NCBI RefSeq assembly: GCF_002812955.1
Contig: NZ_PFXK01000001.1
Location: forward strand, 186,001-250,000
Reading direction: 5' to 3'
Source: Vibrio sp. HA2012
Lineage (GTDB): Bacteria; Pseudomonadota; Gammaproteobacteria; Enterobacterales; Vibrionaceae
DNA length: 64,000 bases
A program made the translations under genes and the position numbers. Below the pieces are notes generated by a model. That model saw only the letters and a list, made by a program, of their open reading frames with translations. It had not been told where the DNA came from and made no database searches. Shown one piece after another: positions 35,690 to 45,127 of the stretch (positions within the stretch are counted from its first letter, which is position 1; every line of letters begins with the position of its first letter).

Positions 35690-36500
35690 GATGACGCCTG
35701 TTACCGCCACGTTGGTGGATAAAACAGAAGAAGTACTGGATATCGTGACATTGTCACTAAAAATGAATGACAATGTTCCCTTTGAGTTTCAGTTTGGGCA
35801 ATTCAACATGCTTTCTCTGTTTGGCATCGGGGAAGTGGCTATTTCTATTATGGGCTGGAGGAATGGTTTGCTTTTACACACCATTCGTTCCGTTGGGCGT
35901 GTTACGCATGCTTTAACCGCAATCAACCCGGGTCAGCAGATAGGTATCCGAGGGCCTTTTGGTAAAGGCTGGCCTCTGGAACATGCTGTCGGAAAAGATC
36001 TGGTGTTTATTACTGCCGGTCTGGGTTGCGCGCCGGTGGTTGCGGCTATTCACTATGCCGTTCAGCACCGGCAGAATTTCCGCCGTATAGTAATACTGCA
36101 GGGGGTTAAACATCATCAGGATCTGTTGTGGTTGCCTCAGTACGAGATCTGGCGGGACCAGCATAACTGTCAGGTGCTTCTGGCTGCCAGTGAAGAATAT
36201 CAGGTGATGAAGCACTGGAAGCTGGGGATGGTAACCGGATTGCTGAATAATGCAGAGTTCGCCATAGATAACTGTGTTGTCATGATGTGTGGACCGGAAA
36301 TTATGATGAAGGCGGCTATCAGGCAATTGGTTCAGCTCGGGGTTACAGAAGATGCCTGTTATCTGAGTATGGAACGGAATTTCCAATGTGGGCAGGGGTT
36401 TTGTGGTCACTGTCAGATCGGTCCGTATTTTGTGTGTAAGGATGGCCCTGTATTTCACTATCCACAGATCAAGCCCTGGTTTGGTATCGGAGGCTTTTAA
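35679..36500 (+). CDS. hydG: Sulfhydrogenase gamma subunit, FAD/NAD(P)-binding (HydG-like)
   Basis: 273 aa ferredoxin-reductase-type flavoprotein that passes electrons between NAD(P)H and the clusters. Seen: the flavin-binding stretch GQFNMLSLFG.GEVAISIMG, the nucleotide-binding FITAGLGCAPV, CGPEIMM, and the C-terminal 2Fe-2S cysteines CGQGFCGHCQIGPYFVC. Start choice: the ATG at 35679 with GGAGG before it, overlapping hydB by 11 nt; the longer frame is an artefact of an alternative phase inside hydB. Overlaps hydD by one base. Confidence 0.94.
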   Translation: MENKMTPVTATLVDKTEEVLDIVTLSLKMNDNVPFEFQFGQFNMLSLFGIGEVAISIMGWRNGLLLHTIRSVGRVTHALTAINPGQQIGIRGPFGKGWPLEHAVGKDLVFITAGLGCAPVVAAIHYAVQHRQNFRRIVILQGVKHHQDLLWLPQYEIWRDQHNCQVLLAASEEYQVMKHWKLGMVTGLLNNAEFAIDNCVVMMCGPEIMMKAAIRQLVQLGVTEDACYLSMERNFQCGQGFCGHCQIGPYFVCKDGPVFHYPQIKPWFGIGGF

Positions 36501-37309
36501 TGAGAAAAGTGAAGGTCGCGATTCATAAACTCACGTCATGTTCCGGCTGTCAGCTTGCTTTTCTGAATCAGGGAGCGGGACTGCTTACGTTACTGGAACA
36601 TATCGAAATCTGTCATTTTGTCGAGGGTGGAGTTGATAACCCGGAAGTGAAGGTTGACGTTGCTTTTGTTGAGGGAAGCATTTCGACTCCGCATGATCTG
36701 GCCCGGGTACAGAACCTACGGACAAACTGCCGGGTTCTGGTTTCTGTCGGAGCCTGTGCGACGTCAGGTGGTGTGCAGGCATTGCGGAATCTTTCCTTTC
36801 TGTATGGTGATGCTGCAAGGATGAAAGCGGCGGTATATGCCTGCCCGGATTATATTGCGACGCTGGACAGATCAGAACCGGTTCACAAGGTGGTCACAGT
36901 CGATTATGAACTGTGGGGATGTCCGGTATCTCCCCAGCAGGTGAACCGTTTCATTTCCCAGTTATTGCTTGGTGCCGAACCCAAAGAAGAAAAAGAGAAA
37001 CTCTGCATGCAATGTAAACGGTCGCAAAATGTGTGTGTTCTGGTTACCGGTCAGTCGCCTTGTCTGGGAGCGGTAACCCGTACAGGCTGCGGTGCTATAT
37101 GCCCATCATACGGTAAAGCATGCTATGCCTGTTATGGACCATCTGAGCAGCCGAATACTCACAGTCTGGCCAATCGTTTGCAGGGATTCGGTCTGGTCGG
37201 AAGGGATATCGTCCAGCGTTTCGCTCAGTTTCACAGCCATAACCCGGTATTCAGGAAAGAGATTGCACGCTGGGAAGGGCATCATCCCCTGCATGAGGAC
37301 GATGTATGA
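36500..37309 (+). CDS. hydD: NiFe hydrogenase small (delta) subunit HydD
   Basis: 269 aa electron-transfer subunit of the NiFe core. The proximal cluster motif CSGCQ is at 14-18, with further cysteines in SVGACATSGG, WGCPVSPQQ and the C-terminal CMQCKRSQNVC / CGAICPSYGKACYACYGP group. There is no Tat signal, so the enzyme is cytoplasmic, as expected for group 3. Starts in the stop of hydG (TAATG) and overlaps hydA (ATGA). Confidence 0.96.
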   Translation: MRKVKVAIHKLTSCSGCQLAFLNQGAGLLTLLEHIEICHFVEGGVDNPEVKVDVAFVEGSISTPHDLARVQNLRTNCRVLVSVGACATSGGVQALRNLSFLYGDAARMKAAVYACPDYIATLDRSEPVHKVVTVDYELWGCPVSPQQVNRFISQLLLGAEPKEEKEKLCMQCKRSQNVCVLVTGQSPCLGAVTRTGCGAICPSYGKACYACYGPSEQPNTHSLANRLQGFGLVGRDIVQRFAQFHSHNPVFRKEIARWEGHHPLHEDDV

Positions 37310-38604
37310 ATACCCGGAAAATCCGTCTCAACGTTCCTTTTATTACCCGTGTTGAAGGTGAAGCCTCGCTGGAGCTGATTGCCCGTGGGGAGCTGCTGGA
37401 TGCATTGCACATGCGCATATTCGAACCACCGCGTTTGTTTGAACAATTTCTAACCGGGAAAAATTATAACGATGTACCTGAATTGACCGCACGGATTTGT
37501 GGTATTTGTCCGATGGCTTATCAACTGACGTCCATTTTAGCACTGGAAAAACTATTCCATGTTCAGGTTTCAGAGCCAGTGATGCAATTACGCCGGGTTA
37601 TGAATCTGGCGGAATGGATTCAGAGCCATGCCCTGCATATTCATTTTCTGGCATTACCTGATTTTCTTGGCTTTTCTAACGGGCTGGAAATGGCAAAAGT
37701 GCATACCGAACTTTTTAACCGGGGGATAAAAATTCAGGCTTTTGGTAATCAGGTTATGTCGTTGTTGGGAGGGCGTAGTGTACATCCCGTCGGACTGAAA
37801 GTCGGAGGGTTCGAAGGTCTTCCTAAGCTGAATGACTTAATGGATTTGCAGGGATCAGCAGAAGAAGCACGTCATTTGGCGGAATTGCTGGTGCTGTTTT
37901 GTTCTTCTCTGGAGCGTCCGGACTATTCCCACAGTTTTGACTATGTCAGCCTCAAATCCGGGCTGCATTACCCCATCAACCATGGCCGTATTGTCAGTGC
38001 TTCGGATATCGATATTGATCCGGAAGCATATGAAGAGTGTTTTCAGGAACATCAGGAAGCGCATTCTACGGCACTCTATTCTCTGTTGCACAACAGTGAT
38101 TATCTGGTAGGACCGCTAGCCCGTTTTAACCATAATTTTTCTGTGCTGGACAGCGATACCCGACGGTTAGCTATCCAGGTAGGGCAGACAGGTGAAAGTC
38201 AGAATATGTACGACAGTATTCTGATCCGGGCTCTGGAAATCCATTATGCCTGTCGGGAGATTGGGCAGATTCTGGCTGGTTTTACGCCACCGGAAGATGC
38301 TTATGTGCCAGTTACTGTTTGTGCGGGAACTGCTTGTCATGCAACGGAGGCTCCCCGGGGGCTGATTTATCATCGGTATAATATCGATGCCGACGGAAAA
38401 GTAATGAATTGTACGATTATCCCGCCGACGAGCCAGAATCAGGCTCGTATAGAGCGGGATTTAAGTGATTCAGTACAACGATTCGGTCTGGGGCATAGTG
38501 ATGAAGAGCTAAAATTGTTCTGTGAGCAGTTAATCCGTAATTATGACCCCTGCATTTCCTGTTCAACCCATTTCCTGAAACTGAAGGTAACCAGAAATAA
38601 ATAA
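37306..38604 (+). CDS. hydA: NiFe hydrogenase large (alpha) subunit HydA, group 3b
   Basis: 432 aa catalytic subunit. The four nickel-binding cysteines are present: RICGICP (Cys 65, 68) and DPCISC (Cys 416, 419). After His 422 a 10-residue C-terminal peptide (FLKLKVTRNK) remains, the part removed by the maturation protease encoded downstream. The short tail and sequence fit group 3b NAD(P)-linked bidirectional hydrogenases. It should interconvert H2 and NAD(P)H, possibly also reducing sulfur. Overlaps hydD by 4 nt. Confidence 0.97.
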   Translation: MNTRKIRLNVPFITRVEGEASLELIARGELLDALHMRIFEPPRLFEQFLTGKNYNDVPELTARICGICPMAYQLTSILALEKLFHVQVSEPVMQLRRVMNLAEWIQSHALHIHFLALPDFLGFSNGLEMAKVHTELFNRGIKIQAFGNQVMSLLGGRSVHPVGLKVGGFEGLPKLNDLMDLQGSAEEARHLAELLVLFCSSLERPDYSHSFDYVSLKSGLHYPINHGRIVSASDIDIDPEAYEECFQEHQEAHSTALYSLLHNSDYLVGPLARFNHNFSVLDSDTRRLAIQVGQTGESQNMYDSILIRALEIHYACREIGQILAGFTPPEDAYVPVTVCAGTACHATEAPRGLIYHRYNIDADGKVMNCTIIPPTSQNQARIERDLSDSVQRFGLGHSDEELKLFCEQLIRNYDPCISCSTHFLKLKVTRNK

Positions 38605-38619
38605 CCGGTGAGTCTGCTT

Positions 38620-39117
38620 ATGATCAATATTATCTGTTTTGGAAACCCTTTGTGTGCTGATGATGGTGCTGGACATGCTGTTTTTCAGCAACTGAAATCA
38701 ACACTGGAAAGTGAGCCGGAGCTGGAATCGCATATCCAGTTGTTTTATGGCGGAAATTCAGGTCAGAGAGCTTTGCCTTATTTTATGAATTGCTCAGATG
38801 TCATTGTTGTTGATGCGCTGTTAGATCGTGGCGCACCTTCTCCCGGAAGGATTTACCGTCTGGATGCAGACGATCTGGATGATATTGATGATGAGCGGGA
38901 GAGTATTGGATTCAGCACACATATCCTTGCTTTGCCACAAAGCTGGAGACTGTTAAAAGAGCTGAAAAATACGCTGCCGGCGCTGACGGTATTTGCGATT
39001 GAGATTGCCGACACGACCCTGTACCGGGAAGGGTTGAGCCGGGAAGTTCAGGAAGCAACATGTTCGGTTACGCAGAAAATTATCCGGCAGTGCAAAGAAC
39101 TTATGTGTTCAGAATAA
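38620..39117 (+). CDS. Hydrogenase maturation protease
   Basis: 165 aa HyaD/HycI-family endopeptidase. The N-terminal GNPLCADDGAG holds the first nickel-sensing acidic residue, and VIVVDALLDRG holds the second. It cuts the C-terminal peptide of HydA after nickel is inserted. The ATG at 38620 gives MINIICFGNPL, normal for the family; a GTG at 38608 in frame is a less likely start. Lies 15 nt after hydA and completes the operon. Confidence 0.93.
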   Translation: MINIICFGNPLCADDGAGHAVFQQLKSTLESEPELESHIQLFYGGNSGQRALPYFMNCSDVIVVDALLDRGAPSPGRIYRLDADDLDDIDDERESIGFSTHILALPQSWRLLKELKNTLPALTVFAIEIADTTLYREGLSREVQEATCSVTQKIIRQCKELMCSE

Positions 39118-39167
39118 AACGGTGGTAACTTAATTGTTAACTATTTTGTGGTTTTGGGTAAAGTGCA

Positions 39168-41027
39168 ATGATAAAAAATAAACATATCTACTACAAGTTC
39201 ATTGTTTGCCTGCTTTTTTTTAGCTTATGTATCACGTCATTATCAGTTTTTTTGATTAACCAGCATAATCAAAACGTGCTTGATGCTTCTGTTGCAGAGA
39301 ATACGGCTTTTCTGCAACAGAGTGCCATGTCTGCGACACAGGCATTCGCTGTTTCTTCTTCCCGTGCCGTCCGGACATTGTGGGAAAGTGAAGAACTGGA
39401 CAGTTTTATCAATACCGGGTCGGAAGCATCATTTAACATGCTTGAACGTCTGATGCAGAATATTTTAAAGATGAGTTTCAGTTATTACCGGGTTGATGTT
39501 ACCGGTGCAGACGGTGTGGTTTTGCTTTCACTGGCGCGTTCTGATAACGGAATGGTACACAAACAGTTACACAGACATGAAGTCTGTCTGTTACCTGAAA
39601 GCCAACCGGAAAATAACTATGCGGTCTGGTTTTCTGAGATCACGCTGAATCAGGCATCGTCAACTGATTCAGCATTTCATACCATGAGTGTTAGTAAGCC
39701 TCTTTACCATCAAAATCTTTTCGTTGGACAGGTGGTTTTGTATCTGAAGATGGATTTCCTGCTTGAGGTGCTGACCCGTAACGGTAATCTGGATGCTTAT
39801 CTGATGAATGAGCATGGACGGATTATTGCCACTTCTTTGCCGGCAGAAATGACCTATCCTTCTGCACAGCCAGTACTGTTTCAGACACTATCCGGAGTTA
39901 GTGATATTCATTCAGAAGATGCGATGCATGAGAAAGGCTTCTCGGTGCAGAATTTGACTAACCTTCCTTCCCTAGGGGGGCTGACATTGATCAGCCATGC
40001 TGCGACTCAGTTTATTGCTGCAAGAGAGGAAGAGTACAGAAACTCATTGATTAAAATAGCGTTAATCGTTATGAGTTTTTCTATTCTTGCAGGGATGCTG
40101 ATTGCAATCAATCCTTCCCGGACAATGGGGCAACTGGAGATTGTTTCCAGAGACCGGAGCCGCTATATGAAACTGTTAGATCAGTATGTGCCGGTTCTGG
40201 AAACGGATATTCGTGGTTCGATTACCCGTGTCAATCAGGCTTTTACGGACATCAGCGGCTACAGTGAAGAAGAACTTCTGGGAAAATCAGCGGCCGTCCT
40301 GAGCTTTAGCCAGAATGATGAGCAGATGGCTGAAGTGTGGGGTATTCTTGAAAGTGGTCTTCCTTGGCAGGGAGAATTTCATAACCGGACTCAGAGTGGC
40401 TCTGAATTCTGGATATTCAGTACGGTTATCCCTATGTATAAGAATGAAAAAGACCTGACGGGGTATATGTCTATTTCTGTAGACAGAACCGAGAGAAAGC
40501 AACTGGAAGTTTTTGCAGAAACGGACGCGCTGACGGAGATTTATAATCGGCGTAAAATTGACCGGATTTTACAGCAGGAATGTGAACGCAGTAAACGATA
40601 CGGTTCGCTGTTTTCTGTGTTAATGATGGATATTGACCATTTTAAACGGGTCAATGATCGTTACGGGCATCTGGTCGGGGACAAGGTACTTAACCGGTTG
40701 GCTGTACTGCTGAACGACAATACCCGGGCTGTTGATGAAGTCGGTCGCTGGGGAGGCGAAGAATTTCTTGTAATTTGCCCAGAAACGGATCTGGATGCAG
40801 CGACGATTGCAGCAGAGAAGATAAGAAAAGCCATACAGCAGTATGATTTTCCGGGCATTGACCGTATTACTATCAGTATTGGTGTTGAAGTGTATAAGCC
40901 TGATCAGGGTCTGAAAGAGACCCTAGAGCAGGCGGATTATTATCTGTATCAGGCTAAGAAGAAGGGACGTAACCGGGTTATCAGCCGGTTGTCCCGAAAG
41001 GATGAGTCATATGGCTCTGAGACTTAA
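39168..41027 (+). CDS. Membrane PAS-GGDEF diguanylate cyclase
   Basis: 619 aa. Membrane helix 1 at about 8-28, a periplasmic sensor region (about 30-290) without a named domain, membrane helix 2 at about 292-315, a PAS domain (about 335-440; ITRVNQAFTDISGYSEEEL), and a GGDEF domain with an active WGGEEF. An RxxD inhibitory site (RAVD) sits five residues before GGEEF, so product feedback is likely. It should make cyclic di-GMP. It starts 50 nt after the protease gene on the same strand and may be cotranscribed with the hydrogenase; convergent with ygiQ. Confidence 0.93.
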   Translation: MIKNKHIYYKFIVCLLFFSLCITSLSVFLINQHNQNVLDASVAENTAFLQQSAMSATQAFAVSSSRAVRTLWESEELDSFINTGSEASFNMLERLMQNILKMSFSYYRVDVTGADGVVLLSLARSDNGMVHKQLHRHEVCLLPESQPENNYAVWFSEITLNQASSTDSAFHTMSVSKPLYHQNLFVGQVVLYLKMDFLLEVLTRNGNLDAYLMNEHGRIIATSLPAEMTYPSAQPVLFQTLSGVSDIHSEDAMHEKGFSVQNLTNLPSLGGLTLISHAATQFIAAREEEYRNSLIKIALIVMSFSILAGMLIAINPSRTMGQLEIVSRDRSRYMKLLDQYVPVLETDIRGSITRVNQAFTDISGYSEEELLGKSAAVLSFSQNDEQMAEVWGILESGLPWQGEFHNRTQSGSEFWIFSTVIPMYKNEKDLTGYMSISVDRTERKQLEVFAETDALTEIYNRRKIDRILQQECERSKRYGSLFSVLMMDIDHFKRVNDRYGHLVGDKVLNRLAVLLNDNTRAVDEVGRWGGEEFLVICPETDLDAATIAAEKIRKAIQQYDFPGIDRITISIGVEVYKPDQGLKETLEQADYYLYQAKKKGRNRVISRLSRKDESYGSET

Positions 41028-41041
41028 CCGGCAGGGCGTCG

Positions 41042-43189
41042 CTAGACTCGAGAACGTTTTTTAGGTTTCGGCCCGGAATGTCTCTGATCTGGCTGTCGGG
41101 TATGTTTAGTAGCAAAACGGTTTGCACCGTGCCGTCCGGATTTTCTTCGTTGAGCCGGAGTCTGGGTTGCTTTGTCTTCTGTCGGAACCAGACATCCCGG
41201 TTTATCACCAATCAGGTATTTTTTACCCATGTCCAGTAATGCTTTTCGGATAAGCGACCAGTTCTCCGGATCGTGATAGCGAAGCAGTGCTTTATGCAGC
41301 CGACGCTGGCGCTCTCCCTTTGCCACCGGTACTTCATCCCGTTGTTTATATTTGACCCGTTTCAGCGGATTGGTTTCCGAATAATAGGCTGCGGTTGCAT
41401 AGCTCATAGGTGTCGGATAAAAGTTCTGCACCTGATCACACTGGTAGTTGTTGGCTTTCAGCCACAGCGCCAGATTCAGCATATCTTCATCGGTGGTTCC
41501 CGGATGAGCAGAAATAAAGTAAGGGATCAGATACTGCTTTTTACCGGCTTCTTTACTGTATTGCTCAAACATTTCCTTAAAGCGATACCAGGTATCCATA
41601 CCCGGTTTCATCATCATATTCAGAGGGCCTTTTTCTGTATGTTCCGGGGCAACTTTCAGATAACCACCTACATGGTGAGTAACCAGCTCTTTTATGTATT
41701 CCGGGGATTCAACCGCTAAGTCGTAACGCACACCGGAAGCGATAAAGATTTTTTTGATACCATCAAGATTACGTGCTTCCCGGTACAAGTCGATAAGATG
41801 CTGATGGTTGGTGTTCAGTTTGGCGCATATTCCCGGGAAAATACAGGAAGGACGACGACAGTTCGCTTCTGCTTTTGGATCTGAACAGCCGAGACGGTAC
41901 ATATTCGCCGACGGACCACCCAGATCGGAAATGGTGCCGGTGAAGCCCGGTACTTTTGCTTTTATGTCTTCAAGTTCATGCAGAACAGATTCTTTTGAGC
42001 GGTTCTGGATTATGCGCCCTTCATGCTCTGTGATAGAACAGAATGCACAGCCACCGAAGCAACCCCGCATAATGTTGACGGAGGTTTTGATCATTTCATA
42101 GGCCGGTATTTTAGCCTTACCGTACATGGGGTGAGGTACACGGGCATAGGGCAGATCAAATACGTAGTCCATTTCTTCTGTAGTCAGAGGTATTGGTGTC
42201 CGGTTAACCCATAGCTCACGGTTGCCGTGCCGCTGTATCAGTGCACGGCCGGAATACGGATTTGTCTCAAGATGCATGATCCGGCTGGCATGGGCATAGA
42301 GTACCCGGTCATTCTGTAATTTTTCATAAGAGGGCAGGCGTACGGCGGTGTGTGTCGTATCTTTTGCTGCCGGCAGTACGGTTACAGGGGTTACGCTCCC
42401 GTTTTCGGCGTCTTTTTCTTCACACTGAGTGTCTATACGATAAGGATTAACCGGCACATAGGTTTTCCCCGGTTTTTCGATACGGGAAGAATCAACCTCG
42501 GCATAGTGAGCTGGAACGGCTGGAAGATTTACGGCAGTGCCGCGAATATCGATCAGCTCTTTTATTGATTCACCATTGGCCAGGCGATGAGCGACCTCAA
42601 CCAGAGCCCGCTCGGCATTACCGTACAGAAGGATATCAGCCTTAGCATCAAACAGCACTGAACGGCGAATCTTATCTGACCAGTAATCATAGTGAGCAAG
42701 ACGACGCAGGCTGGCTTCGATACCCCCCAGTACCACCGGTATTTCTTTGTAGGCTTCCTTACAGCGTTGTGAGTAAACCAGTACAGCACGATCCGGGCGT
42801 TTTCCTCCCTCGTTGTTCGGCGTATAGGCATCATCGTGGCGTAGCCTTCTTTCTGCTGTGTAGCGGTTGATCATGGAATCCATATTTCCGGCGGTAATGC
42901 CGAAAAACAGGTTCGGTTTGCCTAACTGCATAAAGGCATCTTTATTACTCCAGTCCGGCTGAGCAATGATACCAACACGAAATCCCTGAGCTTCCAGAAG
43001 CCGTCCGATGATTGCCATACCAAAACTTGGATGATCCACATACGCATCACCCGTAACGATGATAATGTCACAGCTATCCCAGCCTAATTTCTCCATTTCT
43101 TTTCTGCTGGTCGGCAGAAAAGGTGCACTGCCGAAACATTCAGCCCAGAAACGGGGATATTGATGAATAGGAGTGATAGTGCTGTGCAT
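41042..43189 (-). CDS. ygiQ: Radical SAM protein YgiQ
   Basis: 715 aa member of the UPF0313/YgiQ family. Seen: the radical SAM cluster motif CFGGCAFC in the central domain (after MRGCFGG), an N-terminal domain with [12 protein letters not shown], and a basic C-terminal tail. The reaction is not established for the family. Start choice: the ATG at 43189 giving MHSTITPIH, with GAGG about seven bases upstream; the longer frame to 43243 is not supported. Monocistronic, tail to tail with the GGDEF gene. Confidence 0.96.
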   Translation of the reverse strand: MHSTITPIHQYPRFWAECFGSAPFLPTSRKEMEKLGWDSCDIIIVTGDAYVDHPSFGMAIIGRLLEAQGFRVGIIAQPDWSNKDAFMQLGKPNLFFGITAGNMDSMINRYTAERRLRHDDAYTPNNEGGKRPDRAVLVYSQRCKEAYKEIPVVLGGIEASLRRLAHYDYWSDKIRRSVLFDAKADILLYGNAERALVEVAHRLANGESIKELIDIRGTAVNLPAVPAHYAEVDSSRIEKPGKTYVPVNPYRIDTQCEEKDAENGSVTPVTVLPAAKDTTHTAVRLPSYEKLQNDRVLYAHASRIMHLETNPYSGRALIQRHGNRELWVNRTPIPLTTEEMDYVFDLPYARVPHPMYGKAKIPAYEMIKTSVNIMRGCFGGCAFCSITEHEGRIIQNRSKESVLHELEDIKAKVPGFTGTISDLGGPSANMYRLGCSDPKAEANCRRPSCIFPGICAKLNTNHQHLIDLYREARNLDGIKKIFIASGVRYDLAVESPEYIKELVTHHVGGYLKVAPEHTEKGPLNMMMKPGMDTWYRFKEMFEQYSKEAGKKQYLIPYFISAHPGTTDEDMLNLALWLKANNYQCDQVQNFYPTPMSYATAAYYSETNPLKRVKYKQRDEVPVAKGERQRRLHKALLRYHDPENWSLIRKALLDMGKKYLIGDKPGCLVPTEDKATQTPAQRRKSGRHGANRFATKHTRQPDQRHSGPKPKKRSRV

Positions 43190-43337
43190 ATTTTGACCTC
43201 TGTTTTTGGAGCGGGGCATTATAGCCATATCTTGTGTGAGCATCTACAGATATCGGGAAAATCTCTGCTTCCGACACTTTCATAATGCCGGATATGGGCT
43301 AATACTTATCTGTGTATCCAAGCAGAGGAGTACTATC

Positions 43338-43538
43338 ATGGACTTGAGTAATGTACAAAATACCGACAGCATCATTTTACTGGGCATTGTAAATGAAAAG
43401 TTGCGTCTTGAATGTGATAGCTTTGAAGAGCTGGTCTCTAAATATGAAGTGGATGTTGAAAATCTGATAGGAAAACTGGATGTACTCGGATACCAGTATG
43501 ATCCGCTCACAAACCAGTTTAAGTCCTACGAAAGATAA
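43338..43538 (+). CDS. DUF4250 family small protein
   Basis: 66 aa. Matches the DUF4250 pattern: NTDSIILLGIVNEKLRLECDSFEELVSKYEV, then a second helix with GYQYDPLTNQFK at the C-terminus. Start at the ATG with GAGGAG eight bases upstream; the frame upstream to 43206 is not a coding extension. The 3' end overlaps the metR 3' end by 13 nt on the other strand. Function unknown. Confidence 0.85.
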   Translation: MDLSNVQNTDSIILLGIVNEKLRLECDSFEELVSKYEVDVENLIGKLDVLGYQYDPLTNQFKSYER

Positions 43539-44446
43539 GGCAGTTTTATTCCTTCCAGATGATTCTCTGATTGCTGTCGTGCTGTGTTGAAGAAAGCCTG
43601 CAGGTAGCGTTTGTCGGCTTCGGCACTGCGTACGGCAGCAAAAAGACGGCGTTTCAGACCATCGCCCAGTGGCAGAGTGCTGATCAAGCCCTGACGGGAA
43701 AACTCGCTGATGGCCCAGTTTGGTAGAGAAGCGACACCCAGCCCGGCTGATACCATTTGTACCAGCATCAGGGTGTTGTCGGCCTGTTTCCATTTTTTCG
43801 GCTCTACTCCTGCCGGTTGCATAAAGTGTTTGACCACATCCAGTCTCTGTTTGGGGACAGGATACGAGAGCATGGTTTCATTACGCAGATCCTCCGGTTC
43901 AATATGGCTTTGAGCCGCAAGGGGATGATTGATTGCTGTTATCAGGCGCATCTCAAAGTCAAACAGTGGTTCATAATGCACATCTGCGCGGGGGAGAATA
44001 TCAGAAGTGATGACCAGATCCAGCTCACCGGCCAGCAAGGCCGGAATGGGGTCAAAACCAAAACCAGAGGAAAAGTCTAGTGTGACGTTCGGCCAGGAAA
44101 TCTGGTATTCCTTCAGTGCTGGCATCAGCCACTGGAAACAGGAATGGCAGTCTATAACCATATGCAGACGGCCGTTAATATCTTCTTTCAGTCCAGCCAG
44201 TTGTTGTTCGGCACTTATAATTTTAGGCAGCAGTTCGTCGGCCAACTTCAGTAATATTTCGCCTTCAGAGGTAAACTTTACCGGGCGGGTTTTACGCAGA
44301 AAAAGCTGACCACCGATACGTAATTCCAGATCTTTAATCTGATGGGATAATGCCGACTGAGTCAGGTGCAGCGATGTTGCTGTTGCGGTCAGTGAGCCTG
44401 TTTCTCGTAGAGAAGCGAGTGTTCGCAAATGCTTAACTTCTATCAT
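43526..44446 (-). CDS. metR: Methionine regulator MetR (LysR family)
   Basis: 306 aa. Close to E. coli MetR along its length: N-terminal MIEVKHL, helix-turn-helix at about 18-60 (SLTATATSLHLTQSALSHQI), and the MetR-type VIDCHSCFQWLMPAL and DLVITSDILPR. MetR uses homocysteine as co-inducer and activates metE and other methionine genes. No metE is in the window. Upstream ATGAG/CTCAT near 44487 could be part of its own site but is weak. Confidence 0.94.
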   Translation of the reverse strand: MIEVKHLRTLASLRETGSLTATATSLHLTQSALSHQIKDLELRIGGQLFLRKTRPVKFTSEGEILLKLADELLPKIISAEQQLAGLKEDINGRLHMVIDCHSCFQWLMPALKEYQISWPNVTLDFSSGFGFDPIPALLAGELDLVITSDILPRADVHYEPLFDFEMRLITAINHPLAAQSHIEPEDLRNETMLSYPVPKQRLDVVKHFMQPAGVEPKKWKQADNTLMLVQMVSAGLGVASLPNWAISEFSRQGLISTLPLGDGLKRRLFAAVRSAEADKRYLQAFFNTARQQSENHLEGIKLPYLS

Positions 44447-44545
44447 TAATTAACCTAATGCCTTTTCAGCGTTTATGAGATTGCCTCATGATTCAGTTAA
44501 TCTACCAGCCAATCAAAGCGGTGTAAACGTCTGGATGGCTATAAG

Positions 44546-44974
44546 TTATTGCTGTAAGTGCTTAAAGGTCAGCGTCTGATTTTTATTCGTAAGCTGCATC
44601 ATCTCACCGGAAAGCGTGATGCTACTGTTTCCTGTCAGTAACTGAGACAATGAGTATTCTACGTCCATTACTTCACCGAAACATAACTTCTGAGTCTGAT
44701 TCATCTTTTCTACGTGAAATTGGTTTTCTTTTAATACACCCAAACCGGAGAACTGGTTACAGCCGGTAAAACCGGAAGTTTGCATATCATCATCAACTTC
44801 CAGGTATGGCGTTTTTTTCTGCAGCATCGGGCTAAGTGGTTTACCGTCTATTTCTGCCAGAGTCCAGCGGTTGTGCTGTAAAGCGGCTTCTGTCAGGGCG
44901 TTGGTGGTATTGCCATTACATGCACAGGCTCCTATCGCGGCGGGTAGTAACAGTGCGGTTAACTTTGCTTTCAT
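44546..44974 (-). CDS. META-domain lipoprotein (HslJ-like)
   Basis: 142 aa. Signal peptide with a lipobox-like IGAC (Cys 17, then Ala-Cys), followed by a META domain: HNRWTLAEIDGK and GFTGCNQFSGLG are the usual conserved segments. Related to E. coli HslJ, a heat-inducible outer-membrane protein linked to novobiocin tolerance. It lies upstream of metR on the same strand, but a gap of about 100 nt suggests separate transcription. Confidence 0.85.
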   Translation of the reverse strand: MKAKLTALLLPAAIGACACNGNTTNALTEAALQHNRWTLAEIDGKPLSPMLQKKTPYLEVDDDMQTSGFTGCNQFSGLGVLKENQFHVEKMNQTQKLCFGEVMDVEYSLSQLLTGNSSITLSGEMMQLTNKNQTLTFKHLQQ

Positions 44975-45084
44975 CAGTGATTCCGTAAACAGAGAGTAGA
45001 TATTTTCTGAGTATATACCTAAGTGACCTCATGATGCAGGCTTCAGAGATATAGGTTAAATAAAGCATAAGCTAAGCAATGGAA

Positions 45085-45117
45085 TCATCAGCCCAAGGAT
45101 GCTGTTCGGGCTGATGA
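45085..45117 (-). terminator. Hairpin after the MFS gene
   Basis: Perfect 10-bp stem TCATCAGCCC / GGGCTGATGA with a 13-nt loop, 11 nt past the MFS stop. No clear U-tract, so terminator or mRNA-end structure. Confidence 0.6.
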
Positions 45118-45127
45118 ATATGGAGAA

